NCBI GenBank assembly: GCA_029265975.1
Contig: JAJUGN010000001.1
Coordinates: 62,001 to 126,000 of the forward strand
Source: Clostridiales bacterium
Lineage (GTDB): Bacteria > Bacillota > Clostridia > Oscillospirales > Oscillospiraceae
Direction of reading: 5' to 3'
Length of the DNA stretch: 64,000 nucleotides
The stretch's first letter is position 1, and each line of letters begins with the position of its first letter. The position numbers and the translations under genes are program-made. The notes beneath the pieces are model-generated. The model made no database searches. It had not been told where the DNA came from and saw only the letters and a program-made list of their open reading frames with translations. Positions 1-11,065 of this stretch are shown here, one piece after another.

Positions 1-1021
1 ATTCTTCTCCCGCATCTATGTCCCAAAGATTATCCTGAATGTCCTCTATAATTCCCGTTTTTACTATCAGAGCCGCCTGACGGATAGCATTGGCAAAAGC
101 GTTTGCGTTAGAGGAGCCGTGCGCCTTGATGACCGGCTTGCTGACGCCCAGGAAAACCGTTCCGCCGACCTCGGTATAGTCAAGCCGCTTCTTGAAATCG
201 CGCAGCGGCTTTTTTACTATCGCCGCCGCCAGGTTTGTCATGGCGTTTCTGAGGAATATCTCTTTCAAACCGCCCAAAATAAACGAAGCGGTCCCTTCTA
301 TCGCCTTCAGAAGTATATTCCCTGAATAACCGTCGCATACCACAACGTCCGCAAGCCCGAAAAGAACATCCCTCGCCTCAATATTGCCTATGAAGTTGAT
401 GCGCTCCTGCTCCTTCAGCTCGTTAAGCAGCTTGTATGCCTGCCGCTGAAGCTCCGTGCCCTTTCCCGGCTCGGCGCCTATATTCAAAAGCGCGACGCTC
501 GGACTCGGCTTGTTCAGCAGGTTCGCCACATAGCTTGAGCCCATGAATGCGAACTGCACGAGATATTCGGGCGTGCATTCGGCGTTCGCCCCGCAGTCGA
601 TAAGCAGGCAGCCCCCGTTTTCGGTAGGCAGAATTGGAGCAAGCGCGGCTCTCCTTATGCCTTTTATGCGCTTTACAACGAGCGTAGCGCCCGAAAGAAG
701 GGCCCCGGTATTGCCCGCCGAAACAAAGGCGTCGCCCTCTCCGTCACGCAGCATTCTCAGCGCCACCGCCATTGAGGAGTCTTTTTTGTTTCTGACAGCC
801 GTCGAAGGATCGTCCTCCATATCGACAACCTCCGACGCATAGGCTATCTCGATTCCCTGAGGCAGAGTTTTTTTACCCTGTTCTTCCAGACATGTCAGGA
901 TTTTTTCTCCGCGGCCGACGAGTATTATCTCAATACCGTCTTCCCCGGCGACTTTCAGAGCCCCTTTTACAACCTCCGATGGCGCGTTGTCTCCGCCCAT
1001 GGCGTCAACTATTATTTTCAA
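1..1021 (-). CDS. plsX: Phosphate acyltransferase PlsX (3' part cut by window edge)
   Basis: Manual minus-strand translation from a TTG start at 1021: (M)KIIVDAMGGDNAPSEVVKGAL...FVSAGNTGALLSGATL...VVCDGYSGNILLK; PlsX motifs. No stop in window, so it is absent from the ORF track. Start overlaps the trmFO stop. Confidence 0.93.
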   Translation of the reverse strand, partial: MKIIVDAMGGDNAPSEVVKGALKVAGEDGIEIILVGRGEKILTCLEEQGKKTLPQGIEIAYASEVVDMEDDPSTAVRNKKDSSMAVALRMLRDGEGDAFVSAGNTGALLSGATLVVKRIKGIRRAALAPILPTENGGCLLIDCGANAECTPEYLVQFAFMGSSYVANLLNKPSPSVALLNIGAEPGKGTELQRQAYKLLNELKEQERINFIGNIEARDVLFGLADVVVCDGYSGNILLKAIEGTASFILGGLKEIFLRNAMTNLAAAIVKKPLRDFKKRLDYTEVGGTVFLGVSKPVIKAHGSSNANAFANAIRQAALIVKTGIIEDIQDNLWDIDAGEE

Positions 1022-2331
1022 TTCAGATTTCCTCCCGCCGCTAATCGGTCAATTATTTCCAGCGCCCTCTTGGATATCTCCATATTTTTGTTCCTCTTGC
1101 CCCTGATTCTCTGGTCAAGGGCCGCGATTATACCGAAATTGATATTCATCGGCTGAAAATCCGACACGGACTCGTCGCTCACATACAGCGCCAGGGCCCC
1201 TATCGCTGTTTCTTTCGGAAAACACACAGGGTCGAGAGCCCTTAATTCCCGCGCCGTTTCGATTCCGCACAAAAGTCCGGAGGCCGCAGACTCCACATAG
1301 CCTTCGACGCCGGTTATCTGTCCCGCAAAGCGTATCCTTTTTTCGCGGCGAAGCCTGTAATATCGGTCCAGAAGCCGCGGCGAATTGAGATAGGTATTTC
1401 GGTGCATGACGCCGTACCTGACATATTCTGCGTTTTTGAGAGCGGGTATCATAGAAAAAACACGCTTCTGCTCAGGAAAGGCCAGGTGAGTCTGAAAGCC
1501 CACAAGATTGTACAGCGTGCCGCTTGCGTTGTCGCGACGGAGCTGGACCACGGCATAATATTCCTCTCCCGTTTCAGGATTCCTCAAGCCGACGGGCTTA
1601 AGAGGTCCGTAGCGCAGAGTGTCCTCTCCCCTTCTCGCCATCACCTCGACCGGCATGCAGCCCTCGAATACGGCGCCGTCTTCAAAGCCGTGGACATGAG
1701 CTTCCCTTGCGGTTTTCAGCTCGTTCCAGAAAGCCAGGTACTCTTCCTTTGTCATCGGGCAGTTAATATAGGAGGGGGTTCCCCTGTCATATCGGGACGC
1801 AAAAAAAGCGCTGTTCATGTCGACGCTTTCCATGGTCACTATCGGCGCAGCCGCGTCGTAGAAGTTCAGGTATTCTTGGTCCGGAAAAAGACTGTTTATG
1901 CTTTTGGACAAAGCCTCCGAGGTCAGAGGGCCCGTAGCGACGATAACGCATCCTTCGGGTATCTCCGTGGCCTCCTCCGATTTCACTTCTATATTCGGAT
2001 GCCCTTTGATGCTTTCCGTCACCAGGGCCGAAAAAGCTGTTCTGTCCACCGCGAGAGCGCCTCCGGCCTCGACGCGTGTACGGTCGGCGCATTTTATGAT
2101 AAGCGAATCAAGGCGTCTCATCTCTTCCTTCAGGAGTCCTACCGCATTTGTGAGCTCGCCGCTGCGCAGGGAATTGGAGCAGACAAGCTCGGCGAAATCG
2201 CAGCTCACATGGGCGGGCGTCATTTTGGCGGGCTTCATTTCAACAAGACTTACCCTTATTCCTCTTTCAGCCAGCTGCCAGGCGGCTTCGCAGCCGGCGA
2301 GGCCGGCTCCTACGACTGTGACGCTGTTCAT
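1018..2331 (-). CDS. trmFO: Methylenetetrahydrofolate--tRNA-(uracil-5-)-methyltransferase TrmFO
   Basis: VTVVGAGLAGCEAAWQLAERG...CSNSLRS...GQITGVEGYVESAASG; full-length GidA-like protein; follows topA with 4-nt overlap. Confidence 0.95.
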   Translation of the reverse strand: MNSVTVVGAGLAGCEAAWQLAERGIRVSLVEMKPAKMTPAHVSCDFAELVCSNSLRSGELTNAVGLLKEEMRRLDSLIIKCADRTRVEAGGALAVDRTAFSALVTESIKGHPNIEVKSEEATEIPEGCVIVATGPLTSEALSKSINSLFPDQEYLNFYDAAAPIVTMESVDMNSAFFASRYDRGTPSYINCPMTKEEYLAFWNELKTAREAHVHGFEDGAVFEGCMPVEVMARRGEDTLRYGPLKPVGLRNPETGEEYYAVVQLRRDNASGTLYNLVGFQTHLAFPEQKRVFSMIPALKNAEYVRYGVMHRNTYLNSPRLLDRYYRLRREKRIRFAGQITGVEGYVESAASGLLCGIETARELRALDPVCFPKETAIGALALYVSDESVSDFQPMNINFGIIAALDQRIRGKRNKNMEISKRALEIIDRLAAGGNLN

Positions 2332-4586
2332 TTGTCATTACTATCCTTTTTGACTTTGTTTGAGGCAGTTTTTTTCTGTTTGTTTTTTCTGTCGGTAACG
2401 GAATTTTTCGGCTCGGCCTCTTTTTTTGTTTTCCCGCCCTTCGCCTCCGCTTCGGTTGCGGCGTTTTCCTCCGGTGATGCTGCCTTCCGCTTGTATCCCC
2501 GCTTTTCCTCCGGCACAAACTTCGGGCATGCCTCGTTGATGCAGAATGGTTTGCTAAAGCCTCTCCCGGATTTTTTGAACATTGTCTGACCGCATTCCGG
2601 ACAATTTTCCTTTACGGGAACGTCCCATGTCATAAAGCCGCAGGACTGCCCCTTTTCGCAGGCATAATAGGCGAAGCCACGCTTTGAGCTGCGCTTCAAA
2701 ATTCTGCCTCCGCATTTCGGGCATTTGCCCGGCATTTCCACAACTATCGGCTTTGTATTGTTGCACTCCGGATACCCCGGACAGGCGAGAAAGCGTCCGA
2801 AACGCCCGCTCTTAACGACCATGTTTCTTCCGCACTTGTCGCATATCTCGTCAGATACCTCGTCGGGAATCTTTATCCGTTCGCCCTCAAGGGCCTTTTC
2901 AGCGTTTTCTATCTTCTCCTCGAAGCCCTCGTAGAATTCGCCGAGAACGTCCCTCCATTCCCTGCGTCCCTCTTCGACCTCGTCGAGGCTGTCCTCCATC
3001 CGGGCGGTAAACTTCAGGTCCACAATATCGGAAAACCGTTCCTTCATAAGCTCCGTAACCACGGTGCCCAGAGGGGTGGGGCGTATATATTTGCCCTCGC
3101 GCAGGACGTACTCTCTTTCAGTTATGGTTGAAATTGTCGGCGCGTAGGTTGACGGACGTCCTATTCCTTTTTCCTCCATTGCGCGTATGAGCGTGGCTTC
3201 GGTGTATCTCTGAGGCGGCTGCGTGAATTTCTGCTCCTTATTCATCTTTCTCAGCGCGGCCGCTTCTCCCTCCGTCAGCTCGGGGAGCGGAGACTGCTTC
3301 TCTTCCTTTTCCTCGTCCCTGCCCTCCTCGTATACCGCGCTGTAACCGGGGAACTTTATCGCGGAGTGCGACGCCTTAAACGTATATCCGGCCGAAACGA
3401 AATCTATCGCTACGTTGTCATATACGGCGTTTGCCATCTGAGAGGCGAGAAAACGGCTCCAAATGAGGCGGTACAGCTTATATTGATCGGGCGTTAAATC
3501 CTTTTTTATACTGTCAGGCGTCAAGGCCACATGGCTTGGCCTTATCGCCTCGTGGGCATCCTGGGCGGAGTTTTTGCTCTTGAATACGCGCGGCGCCTTC
3601 GGATAATAGCTCTCTCCGTAATGCGACATGACGAAATCCTTTGCGGCGGCAACGGCCTCCTCGGATATTCTGAGCGAATCCGTCCTCATGTAGGTTATCA
3701 GGCCGATCGTGCCCTCTCCCGCTATATCCACACCTTCGTAAAGCTGCTGGGCAACGGACATGGTGCGCTTGGGCGTCATTGAGTATTTTCGTGAGGCCTC
3801 CTGCTGAAGCGTCGAGGTTATGAAAGGCGGAGACGGTGATTTCTGCTTTTCGGAGATTTTAACCCCGCTTACGATGAATCTGTCTTCCGAAACCGCGGCG
3901 ATGACCGCGTTGACATCGTCTTCACATAAAAGCTGCTGCTTTTTGTCGTTAAAGCCGTAGAAGCCGGCCGTAAATTCGACGCCCTTAGCCTCAAGCACGG
4001 CGTCGAGCAGCCAGTATTCTTCGGGAACAAAGGACTTTATCTCCTCTTCCCTGTCCACAACCATTCTGGTGGCGACCGACTGAACCCTTCCCGCTGAAAG
4101 GCCGCGCTTGATTTTACGCCAGAGCAGAGGACTTATCTTATAGCCTACGATACGGTCGAGTATCCTTCTCGCCTGCTGGGCATTCACAAGGTTCAAATCG
4201 ATTTGTCTGGGTTTTTTTATGCTCTCAATGACCACTTTTTTCGTTATTTCATTGAAAGTGACGCGTTTTGCCTTGTCGTCGCTCAGATTCAAAAGCTCCT
4301 TGATGTGCCAGGAAATCGCTTCCCCCTCGCGGTCGGGGTCCGTGGCGAGATAAACCTCATTGCTTTCGTTTACCGCGGCGCGCAGCCTCTCTATGGTCTC
4401 TTCCTTTCCCTTGATAGGCTTGTAGCAAGGCCGAAAGCCCTTGTCGATATCCACTCCCAGCTCGCTTTTGGGAAGGTCGCGCAGATGACCCATCGTAGCG
4501 GTAACTCTATAATCCCCGCCCAGGTATTTTTCTATTGTCCTGGCCTTGGCCGGGGATTCCACAACAACAAGGTTGGTTTTCGCCAT
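2328..4586 (-). CDS. topA: DNA topoisomerase I
   Basis: VVESPAKARTIEKYLG, TOPRIM DPDREGEAISWH, GLITYMRTDS, C-terminal Cys4 zinc motifs and Lys-rich tail. Confidence 0.96.
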   Translation of the reverse strand: MAKTNLVVVESPAKARTIEKYLGGDYRVTATMGHLRDLPKSELGVDIDKGFRPCYKPIKGKEETIERLRAAVNESNEVYLATDPDREGEAISWHIKELLNLSDDKAKRVTFNEITKKVVIESIKKPRQIDLNLVNAQQARRILDRIVGYKISPLLWRKIKRGLSAGRVQSVATRMVVDREEEIKSFVPEEYWLLDAVLEAKGVEFTAGFYGFNDKKQQLLCEDDVNAVIAAVSEDRFIVSGVKISEKQKSPSPPFITSTLQQEASRKYSMTPKRTMSVAQQLYEGVDIAGEGTIGLITYMRTDSLRISEEAVAAAKDFVMSHYGESYYPKAPRVFKSKNSAQDAHEAIRPSHVALTPDSIKKDLTPDQYKLYRLIWSRFLASQMANAVYDNVAIDFVSAGYTFKASHSAIKFPGYSAVYEEGRDEEKEEKQSPLPELTEGEAAALRKMNKEQKFTQPPQRYTEATLIRAMEEKGIGRPSTYAPTISTITEREYVLREGKYIRPTPLGTVVTELMKERFSDIVDLKFTARMEDSLDEVEEGRREWRDVLGEFYEGFEEKIENAEKALEGERIKIPDEVSDEICDKCGRNMVVKSGRFGRFLACPGYPECNNTKPIVVEMPGKCPKCGGRILKRSSKRGFAYYACEKGQSCGFMTWDVPVKENCPECGQTMFKKSGRGFSKPFCINEACPKFVPEEKRGYKRKAASPEENAATEAEAKGGKTKKEAEPKNSVTDRKNKQKKTASNKVKKDSNDK

Positions 4587-4611
4587 AGAAGGATGTCCTC
4601 ATTTCTTAATA

Positions 4612-5859
4612 TCATGCTCCGCCGTTCTTAACGATAAGCGAATAGCGCCTGCCCTTTCCCGCAACTGCATATCCCCTCAGCTCCAACGACGTCAGCGCCG
4701 AAAGCACGCGGTCGGGCGATTGCCCCGACAGTTCTATTATATCGTCAATATGCATCTCGGTTTTCCGCATCACCGAAATTACTCCGAGCTCGTCCTCGCT
4801 TAATTCCTCAAGCTGCGCCTGCAAGCCAATATATCCCTGCTCGGAGCCGTTGTCAAGCGATAATTCCGCCGGATTGCTCGAAAGCGGTACTGCGGAAGCG
4901 CTGTTTCCGGGAGCGCCGGGCAGTTCCTCGTCCCTCAGCGCCTTCAGCTTCTGCGCCGCACGGAAGATTTTCTGCGGATACGCCCTTTCGTATTCGCTTA
5001 CAATGTCCCAGCCCGACATTACGGGGATCGCGCATTTATCCTTAAGAAGCGCGTTTGAGCCCTCACAGGCCGGGGAGTCGATATTGCCCGGAACCACGAA
5101 TACGTCCCGTCCCTGCTCCTGGGCTCTGAGAGCGGTAATGAGCGCACCGCTCTGCTTGGGAGCCTCCACTATCACTACTCCGGCGGATATCCCGCTTATA
5201 ATCCTGTTTCTTGCCGGAAAATTAGCCGCGTTCGGGGCGGTTCCGGGCGGATACTCACTGATAAGCGTACCCGCACTTGCAAGATCATCCTGCAGGTATC
5301 TGTTCTTAGCGGGATAATAAACGTCTAAGCCCGTGCCGAGAACCGCGATTGGCCTGCCGCCTGCCCTGAGCGCGCCCAGTATGGCGGCGGTGTCGATTCC
5401 TTCCGCCAGACCGGAAACGATTACGCCCCCCTCTTTTGTCACCTCGTAGCCGAGCTGCTCGGCGACTCGAAGCCCATAAGGGGTGGCGCGCCTCGTACCC
5501 ACCATGCCGATTAGCACTTCATCGTCTATAACCGGAAGCTTTCCCTTTATGTAAAGCAAAAGCGGAGGGTCATATGTGTTTATCAGGCGATAAGGGTAAT
5601 CCGAATCCTGTCTGGTCAATATCCTTATATCGTTCTCATCGCATTTGCGCCATATTGCGTAGGCTCTTTCCAGCCCCTTGTCTTCAAGCCGCTCAAGCTC
5701 CGCTTTTGAAGCGATTCCGGCGGAGCTCAGATGCTTTCCGCCGGCAAAATAAAGCTCTTTCGGGCCGCCGAAATAGTCCAGCAGCGCATTTGCGGTTTTC
5801 AGGCTGACACCCTGCAGAGCGGAAAGCCACAGCCAGTATTTAGGTCCGGACATGCGCAC
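4612..5859 (-). CDS. dprA: DNA-processing protein DprA (Smf)
   Basis: GMVGTRRATPYG, VSGLAEGIDTAAILGAL, ISEYPPGTAPNAANFPARNRIISG; C-terminal winged helix. Confidence 0.95.
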   Translation of the reverse strand: MRMSGPKYWLWLSALQGVSLKTANALLDYFGGPKELYFAGGKHLSSAGIASKAELERLEDKGLERAYAIWRKCDENDIRILTRQDSDYPYRLINTYDPPLLLYIKGKLPVIDDEVLIGMVGTRRATPYGLRVAEQLGYEVTKEGGVIVSGLAEGIDTAAILGALRAGGRPIAVLGTGLDVYYPAKNRYLQDDLASAGTLISEYPPGTAPNAANFPARNRIISGISAGVVIVEAPKQSGALITALRAQEQGRDVFVVPGNIDSPACEGSNALLKDKCAIPVMSGWDIVSEYERAYPQKIFRAAQKLKALRDEELPGAPGNSASAVPLSSNPAELSLDNGSEQGYIGLQAQLEELSEDELGVISVMRKTEMHIDDIIELSGQSPDRVLSALTSLELRGYAVAGKGRRYSLIVKNGGA

Positions 5860-5879
5860 CCCTCCAGCCTCAATTCATA

Positions 5880-6629
5880 TCAGAATTTATATAGCTCCCA
5901 CATTATTACGGCGGCCGCAACGGCGGCGTTCAATGATTCACAGGCGGGGTTCATGGGTATGGTAAGCCTTTTCTCCGATGCAGAAAACAGCTCTTTGCTG
6001 ACTCCCCTGCCCTCGTTTCCTATGGCAACCGCCACGTTTTTTTCCTTTTTCAGCTCGGTTATCGGAATACAGTTCTCGTCCATGCCGGTAGCATAGAGAG
6101 GTATTTTTTCTTTTTTCAGCTTTTTAATCAGCTCGCTCAGATCCATCTGAAGTATTCGCTGCCTGAAAATCGCTCCCATCGAAGCCCTGACTGTTTTAGG
6201 ATTATACGGATCTGCCGAAGCGCCTGTCAGAATTACGCTGTCCATCAGAAAGGCGTTTGCGGTCCTTATGATTGTTCCCGCATTGCCGGGATCCTGGATA
6301 TTTTCGAGTATTATATGCCTTCCCGCGCTGATTTCTTCGAGGCCGGGAGGAATTTTGCATGAAAAAATGATATCGGGTGCGCTTTCCATCGGCGAAACGC
6401 TCTCCAGAACATCCCTCGGCACCTTAACGCACCTTATGTCCGATTCTGCGTCCGGCCTTTCGCCGCAGTAAAGAACAGCGGCAATCGAAGCGGAATGCCT
6501 GGTTGCCTCTTCATAAAGCTTGGCGCCCTGACAGAGATACTCCCCGCACTCCATGCGGTAGCTTCTGTCCGAGCCAAGCCTTTTCATATGGACTACGAGG
6601 GGATTCTTCCTGCTGCTTATTGTTTCCAC
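5880..6629 (-). CDS. TrmH/SpoU family RNA methyltransferase
   Basis: LENIQDPGNAGTIIRTANAF, VAIGNEGRGVSKEL, IPMNPACESLNAAVAAAVIMWE: SpoU motifs 1-3. Confidence 0.92.
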   Translation of the reverse strand: METISSRKNPLVVHMKRLGSDRSYRMECGEYLCQGAKLYEEATRHSASIAAVLYCGERPDAESDIRCVKVPRDVLESVSPMESAPDIIFSCKIPPGLEEISAGRHIILENIQDPGNAGTIIRTANAFLMDSVILTGASADPYNPKTVRASMGAIFRQRILQMDLSELIKKLKKEKIPLYATGMDENCIPITELKKEKNVAVAIGNEGRGVSKELFSASEKRLTIPMNPACESLNAAVAAAVIMWELYKF

Positions 6630-6649
6630 GGCATTTCCCCCGTTTTCCT

Positions 6650-8161
6650 CTATTCCTCGACGGGCTTCATCGTGGGAAACAATATCACATCTCTTATGGA
6701 GTCGCTGTTAGTAAGCAGCATGGCCACTCTGTCCACGCCTATTCCGAGCCCTCCGGTCGGCGGCATGCCGTACTCCAGCGCGTTTATATAGTCCTCGTCC
6801 ATCATCCCCGCCTCGTCGTCTCCCGAAGCGCGCAGCTCCACCTGGCGCTGGAAGCGCTGCTTCTGGTCGACAGGGTCGTTAAGCTCGGAAAAAGCGTTGC
6901 CCATCTCGCTGCGGCATATGAAAAGCTCAAAACGCTCCGTGAGCCTAGGATCCTTGGGGTTGCGCTTGGCAAGGGGCGACACTTCCACTGGATGCTGGGT
7001 AATGAACGTCGGCTGTATCAGCTTGTCTTCCACAAGCTGGTCAAAGCACTCGAACAAAAGATTCCCCCAGGTTTTTTCCTTGGGCAGCTCTATATTGAGC
7101 GGCTTAACGGCGTTTTGAGCTTCCTCGTCAGTGGAAAAAGACATGAAATCCACGCCGGTATGCATTTTCACGGCCTCGGCCATAGTCATTCGCGGCCAGC
7201 CCGGAGTGAGATCTATCCTGTTGCCCTGCCACTCCAGCTCATAGGCGCCTAGCAGCTTCTGGGCGGCGGAGGAGAGCAGCTCCTCAAAAAGATCCATCAT
7301 GTCGTTATAGTCGGCGTAGGCCTGATAAAGCTCGACGGTGGTAAACTCGGGGTTGTGCTTCGTATCCATTCCCTCGTTGCGGAATATCCTGCCGATCTCG
7401 TACACGCGCTCCATTCCGCCCACGACAAGCCTCTTGAGGTGCAGCTCAGTCGCGATCCGCATATACATATTGAGATTCAGCGTATTGTGATAAGTTATGA
7501 AAGGCCTTGCATTGGCACCACCGCATATGGTGTTCAAAACGGGAGTTTCCACTTCGATGTAGCCTCTGCTGTCGAGAAAGTCCCTTATATGCTTTATGAA
7601 TCTGCTGCGTATCTCAAAATTGCGCTTTACTTCGGGGTTCATTATCAGGTCCACATACCTCTGCCTGTAACGGAGCTCCTGATTTGTAAGTCCGTGAAAT
7701 TTTTCAGGCAGCGGCTGCAGCGACTTTGCAAGCAAAGTCACCGCTTTGGTATGCACAGATATTTCGCCTCTCCTGGTTCTGAAAACAAATCCCTCGGCGC
7801 CTATTATATCGCCTATGTCCCACTTTTTGAATTCAGAATATGTTTCTTCCCCGAGATCGTCTATCTTTATATAAAGCTGTATACGGCCCTTGGCGTCCTG
7901 CAAATCGCAGAAAAAAGCCTTGCCCATGTCCCTTTTGGACATGATCCGGCCGGCAAGCGCTACATCCTTGTTTTCGATTTGTTCGAAGTTCTCCTTGATG
8001 TCTGCGGAATAAGCTGTGCGCTCAAACTTTGTGACCGCAAACGGATCCCGCCCATCGCTCTGAAGCTTTTTGAGCTTATCTCTTCTCACCTTCAGAATTT
8101 CGGAAAGATTCTCTTCCCCGGAAAGCTCCAAAACATTGTCGTTTGTCATCGTATCCTCCAT
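6650..8161 (-). CDS. lysS: Lysyl-tRNA synthetase (class II)
   Basis: [77 protein letters not shown]. Confidence 0.96.
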   Translation of the reverse strand: MEDTMTNDNVLELSGEENLSEILKVRRDKLKKLQSDGRDPFAVTKFERTAYSADIKENFEQIENKDVALAGRIMSKRDMGKAFFCDLQDAKGRIQLYIKIDDLGEETYSEFKKWDIGDIIGAEGFVFRTRRGEISVHTKAVTLLAKSLQPLPEKFHGLTNQELRYRQRYVDLIMNPEVKRNFEIRSRFIKHIRDFLDSRGYIEVETPVLNTICGGANARPFITYHNTLNLNMYMRIATELHLKRLVVGGMERVYEIGRIFRNEGMDTKHNPEFTTVELYQAYADYNDMMDLFEELLSSAAQKLLGAYELEWQGNRIDLTPGWPRMTMAEAVKMHTGVDFMSFSTDEEAQNAVKPLNIELPKEKTWGNLLFECFDQLVEDKLIQPTFITQHPVEVSPLAKRNPKDPRLTERFELFICRSEMGNAFSELNDPVDQKQRFQRQVELRASGDDEAGMMDEDYINALEYGMPPTGGLGIGVDRVAMLLTNSDSIRDVILFPTMKPVEE

Positions 8162-8291
8162 ATAAGGCTTCGCGTAAAATAATAAAAGTTATCTTTGCAC
8201 ATCAAAGCAACATCAAACGCGCGCCGGTGAAATTCCCCTCGGAAATCGCACGGCTCGGTCGCCGCGCCGAAAGTCCGCGCGGCGAGTAAAA

Positions 8292-8768
8292 CTACTTCTT
8301 TATATCCAAGATCTCAAAGTTCAGCTTGCCCGAAGGCACGTCAATGCTGACCTTGTCGCCCTTTTTATGGCCAATAAGTCCGGAGCCCAGGGGGGATTCG
8401 TCCGATATCTTGCCCTCCATGGGATTGGCCTCCTGCGATCCCACAATTTTATAGACCGCTTCCTCGTTCATGTCAAGATCGTATACCGTTACGACGCTTC
8501 CCATGGATATTTTGCTGGTTTCCTTGGCGCCTTCGATAAGCTCCGCGTTTTCGATAAGGTTTTTGAGCTCGGCTATCTTCGTATAGAGCTTTGCCTGCTC
8601 GGTCTTCGCCTCGTCATATTCGCTGTTTTCCGACAGGTCGCCGAAGCTGCGCGCTTCTCTGATCTGCTCCGCAACTTCCTTTTCCCTTACCGTCTGAAGG
8701 TACTCGAGCTCGGCCTTGAGCTGCTCCAAGCGCTCCGCGCTCATCTTATACTTAGTTTCTTTTGCCAT
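8292..8768 (-). CDS. greA: Transcription elongation factor GreA
   Basis: ARSFGDLSENSEYDEAKTEQ, ESPLGSGLIGHKKGD; start placed at second ATG after GAAAGGG Shine-Dalgarno. Confidence 0.95.
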   Translation of the reverse strand: MAKETKYKMSAERLEQLKAELEYLQTVREKEVAEQIREARSFGDLSENSEYDEAKTEQAKLYTKIAELKNLIENAELIEGAKETSKISMGSVVTVYDLDMNEEAVYKIVGSQEANPMEGKISDESPLGSGLIGHKKGDKVSIDVPSGKLNFEILDIKK

Positions 8769-8884
8769 ATCATTCACCCTTTCAAACAGGAATTAATTTC
8801 TATATAAAATACAATTCGGTATTATATTGTTTTTAGAATGTTCTGTCAAGCATAAGCTGACGAATGAAAAACCGCTTTTACAAA

Positions 8885-8910
8885 ACTCTCTGCCTGTGAA
8901 GGCAGAGAGT
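8885..8910 (-). terminator. Intrinsic terminator after the ftsEX/M23 operon
   Basis: Perfect 11-bp stem ACTCTCTGCCT-GTGA-AGGCAGAGAGT followed on minus strand by TTTTG. Confidence 0.8.
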
Positions 8911-8967
8911 ATATTATAGACAATTTTCAGATTAAATAATGCATATTATCGCAAAAAAACTGATAAA

Positions 8968-10167
8968 TCACCAGCTTCGGATATAGCCGGACAGGTAATT
9001 AAGGGGATTTACATAAGCGCCGTTTTCAATTATCTCGAAATGTATGTGCGCGCCGAACGAATATCCCGTAGACCCGACCTTGCCTATTACCTGGCCCTGT
9101 TTCACGGCCTCGCCTTCCGCCACAAGCCTTTTGCTCATATGAGCGTAAAGCGTGTATCTTCCGCTGCCGTGGCTTATCATGACATAATGGCCGTATGAAG
9201 AGCTGTATGTCGAGGACACGACGGTGCCGCCGTCGGAAGCGTAGATGCTTGTACCATAGCTTGCTCCTATATCGACGCCGTTATGCTTCCTCCAAACTCC
9301 GTTCAAAAGATCGGCGCCGAAGGGAGAGGTTATGTATCTGCAATCGGAGGGCCATATGTAGTTGCCGTTCGCGCCCGGATTCGTTCCCGAGTTTTGGGCG
9401 TCGAGCTCTTTTGCAAGCCTTAGAATTTCCTCCGCCAGCGCCTGCTCGGCCGCCTCAAGCTCCTCAATCGTAGCCTTATCCTCGTTTATCAGCCTGTCAA
9501 GCTTTTTAATAAGATCCTGGGCCTCCGCCACCTGCTTGCTAAGCTGCGCCTTCATCTGCTCCTGCTGGGCCTTGGCGCTTTCCACGCTGCTTTTATTGGT
9601 CTCCAGAGACTTTTTTATCGATTCCGCCTCGGCTTTGGCGGCCCTCAGCTTCCTTACCACGTCCTGCTCATTCGAGTAGACCTGGGAAATGAAGTCCAGC
9701 ATGCCCAGCATGTCGCTGAAGCTTTTCGCACCGAAAAGGACCGAGAGGTACGAAACGTTGCCGAGCTCTTCCGAGGAGCGAAGCTGCTTGTTGAACTTCT
9801 GCAGCCACATCTGCTCGGTATTGTAGGCTTCTTCGTATTTTTTCTCCTGGCTGGCTATCTGCTGGTTGAGCTGACTTATCTGCGCGCTGTAATTCTCTAT
9901 CATGTCCTCGGTATACGACACCTGCTGATCGAGAAGGCGCTTCTGAGCCGCAATATCGGTCTTTTTGCCCTTGTTCGCGTCTATTTTCGACTGCAGGGCC
10001 TCCTGCTGACGCTTAAGCTCCGCCTGGCGCGCCTGAAGCGCGTCTATATCGGCCTGGGTAACTGCCCTGGCTCCCCCCGCGGTTACGATAATCGTAAGCA
10101 TCGGCACTATGATCAGCAGAGCCATTACAATCGCCATTATCGCAAATAAAAGCCTGCGTTTTTTCAT
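8968..10167 (-). CDS. Murein hydrolase activator, EnvC-like (coiled coil plus M23 peptidase domain)
   Basis: N-terminal TM, long coiled coil, C-terminal SPFGADLLNGVWRKHNGVDIGASYGTSIYASDGG...HGSGRYTLYAHM...FGAHIHFEI; adjacent to ftsX; ATG chosen after GGAGG. Confidence 0.9.
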   Translation of the reverse strand: MKKRRLLFAIMAIVMALLIIVPMLTIIVTAGGARAVTQADIDALQARQAELKRQQEALQSKIDANKGKKTDIAAQKRLLDQQVSYTEDMIENYSAQISQLNQQIASQEKKYEEAYNTEQMWLQKFNKQLRSSEELGNVSYLSVLFGAKSFSDMLGMLDFISQVYSNEQDVVRKLRAAKAEAESIKKSLETNKSSVESAKAQQEQMKAQLSKQVAEAQDLIKKLDRLINEDKATIEELEAAEQALAEEILRLAKELDAQNSGTNPGANGNYIWPSDCRYITSPFGADLLNGVWRKHNGVDIGASYGTSIYASDGGTVVSSTYSSSYGHYVMISHGSGRYTLYAHMSKRLVAEGEAVKQGQVIGKVGSTGYSFGAHIHFEIIENGAYVNPLNYLSGYIRSW

Positions 10168-10177
10168 GATTCCTCCG

Positions 10178-11065
10178 CTATACATTGAGGTATTTCCTTA
10201 TTACCGTAAGGCTTCCGCCGGCTCCGACAATAAGTCCTGTCGCAACAAATATTCCCAGAAGCGGAAGCGCAAGCTGTCCGAAAGGAACGGTCTCTATAAG
10301 CTTCATCGTAGACGACTTGTTTATCTCCATAACGAGGAAATAGTATATTGCCCACTGGAGCAGAAAAGCGATAAGAGCACCCACAAAGCCGAGTATAAGG
10401 CCCTCAAAGACAAAGGGCCAGCGAATGAACGCGTTTGTGGCCCCCACCATTTTCATTATCGCGATCTCCTCGCGCCTGTCAAAAGTGGTCAGCTTTATGG
10501 TATTGGACATTATAAACATTGAAATGACAAGCAAAATTACGATTATTATTATGGAAACCGTGCTCACAATGCGTGTAATCGTTACAAATCCCTGGGATAT
10601 TTCGAGGTGCGCGTTTACCTTAACTATTCCCTTCACGGCTTCCAGGTTCTTCTTGGACTCGGCCATCTTTCCGATTTCCTTGAGGTACACTATGTATCTG
10701 TGGCGCAGAACGCTCGAGTCTATGCCCTTGAAAAGATCGTTGTCCCCGAACTGCGAAAGATAGCTTTTGAGCGCCTCGTCCTTCGAAACAAACTTGGCGT
10801 CGGCCACATTCGGTATAGCCTTCAGCTCCTTTTCAAGCTCTTTAGCCTGGTCGCCCGTAAAGGCCTCGTCCACAAAGGCAAGCATCTGGTTCTCGGACTC
10901 CCACTTTTTTATCATGCTTTGCACATTTATCGTAAGCAGGGTGAAGCTTCCCATTATTATAAGGCAGGCGACAATGATGCTCACCGAAGCAAAGGACATG
11001 AAGCCGTGGGTGAATATGCTGTTTACGCCCTCTTTTAAAAAGTAGCTGTATCTGTTACGTCTCAT
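10178..11065 (-). CDS. ftsX: Cell division protein FtsX
   Basis: Four-TM FtsX/permease topology with large extracytoplasmic loop; AIMKMVGATNAFIRWPFVFEG; downstream of ftsE. Confidence 0.94.
   Translation of the reverse strand: MRRNRYSYFLKEGVNSIFTHGFMSFASVSIIVACLIIMGSFTLLTINVQSMIKKWESENQMLAFVDEAFTGDQAKELEKELKAIPNVADAKFVSKDEALKSYLSQFGDNDLFKGIDSSVLRHRYIVYLKEIGKMAESKKNLEAVKGIVKVNAHLEISQGFVTITRIVSTVSIIIIVILLVISMFIMSNTIKLTTFDRREEIAIMKMVGATNAFIRWPFVFEGLILGFVGALIAFLLQWAIYYFLVMEINKSSTMKLIETVPFGQLALPLLGIFVATGLIVGAGGSLTVIRKYLNV

Noticed and set aside
1402-2589. 395-aa plus-strand ORF across trmFO/topA
   Set aside because: Spans the junction of two well-supported minus-strand genes; antisense artefact
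8260-8284. GC-rich hairpin CGCCGCGC/GCGCGGCG just after greA
   Set aside because: No U-tract on the minus strand and only 8 bp; could be a weak pause or chance, not called as a terminator
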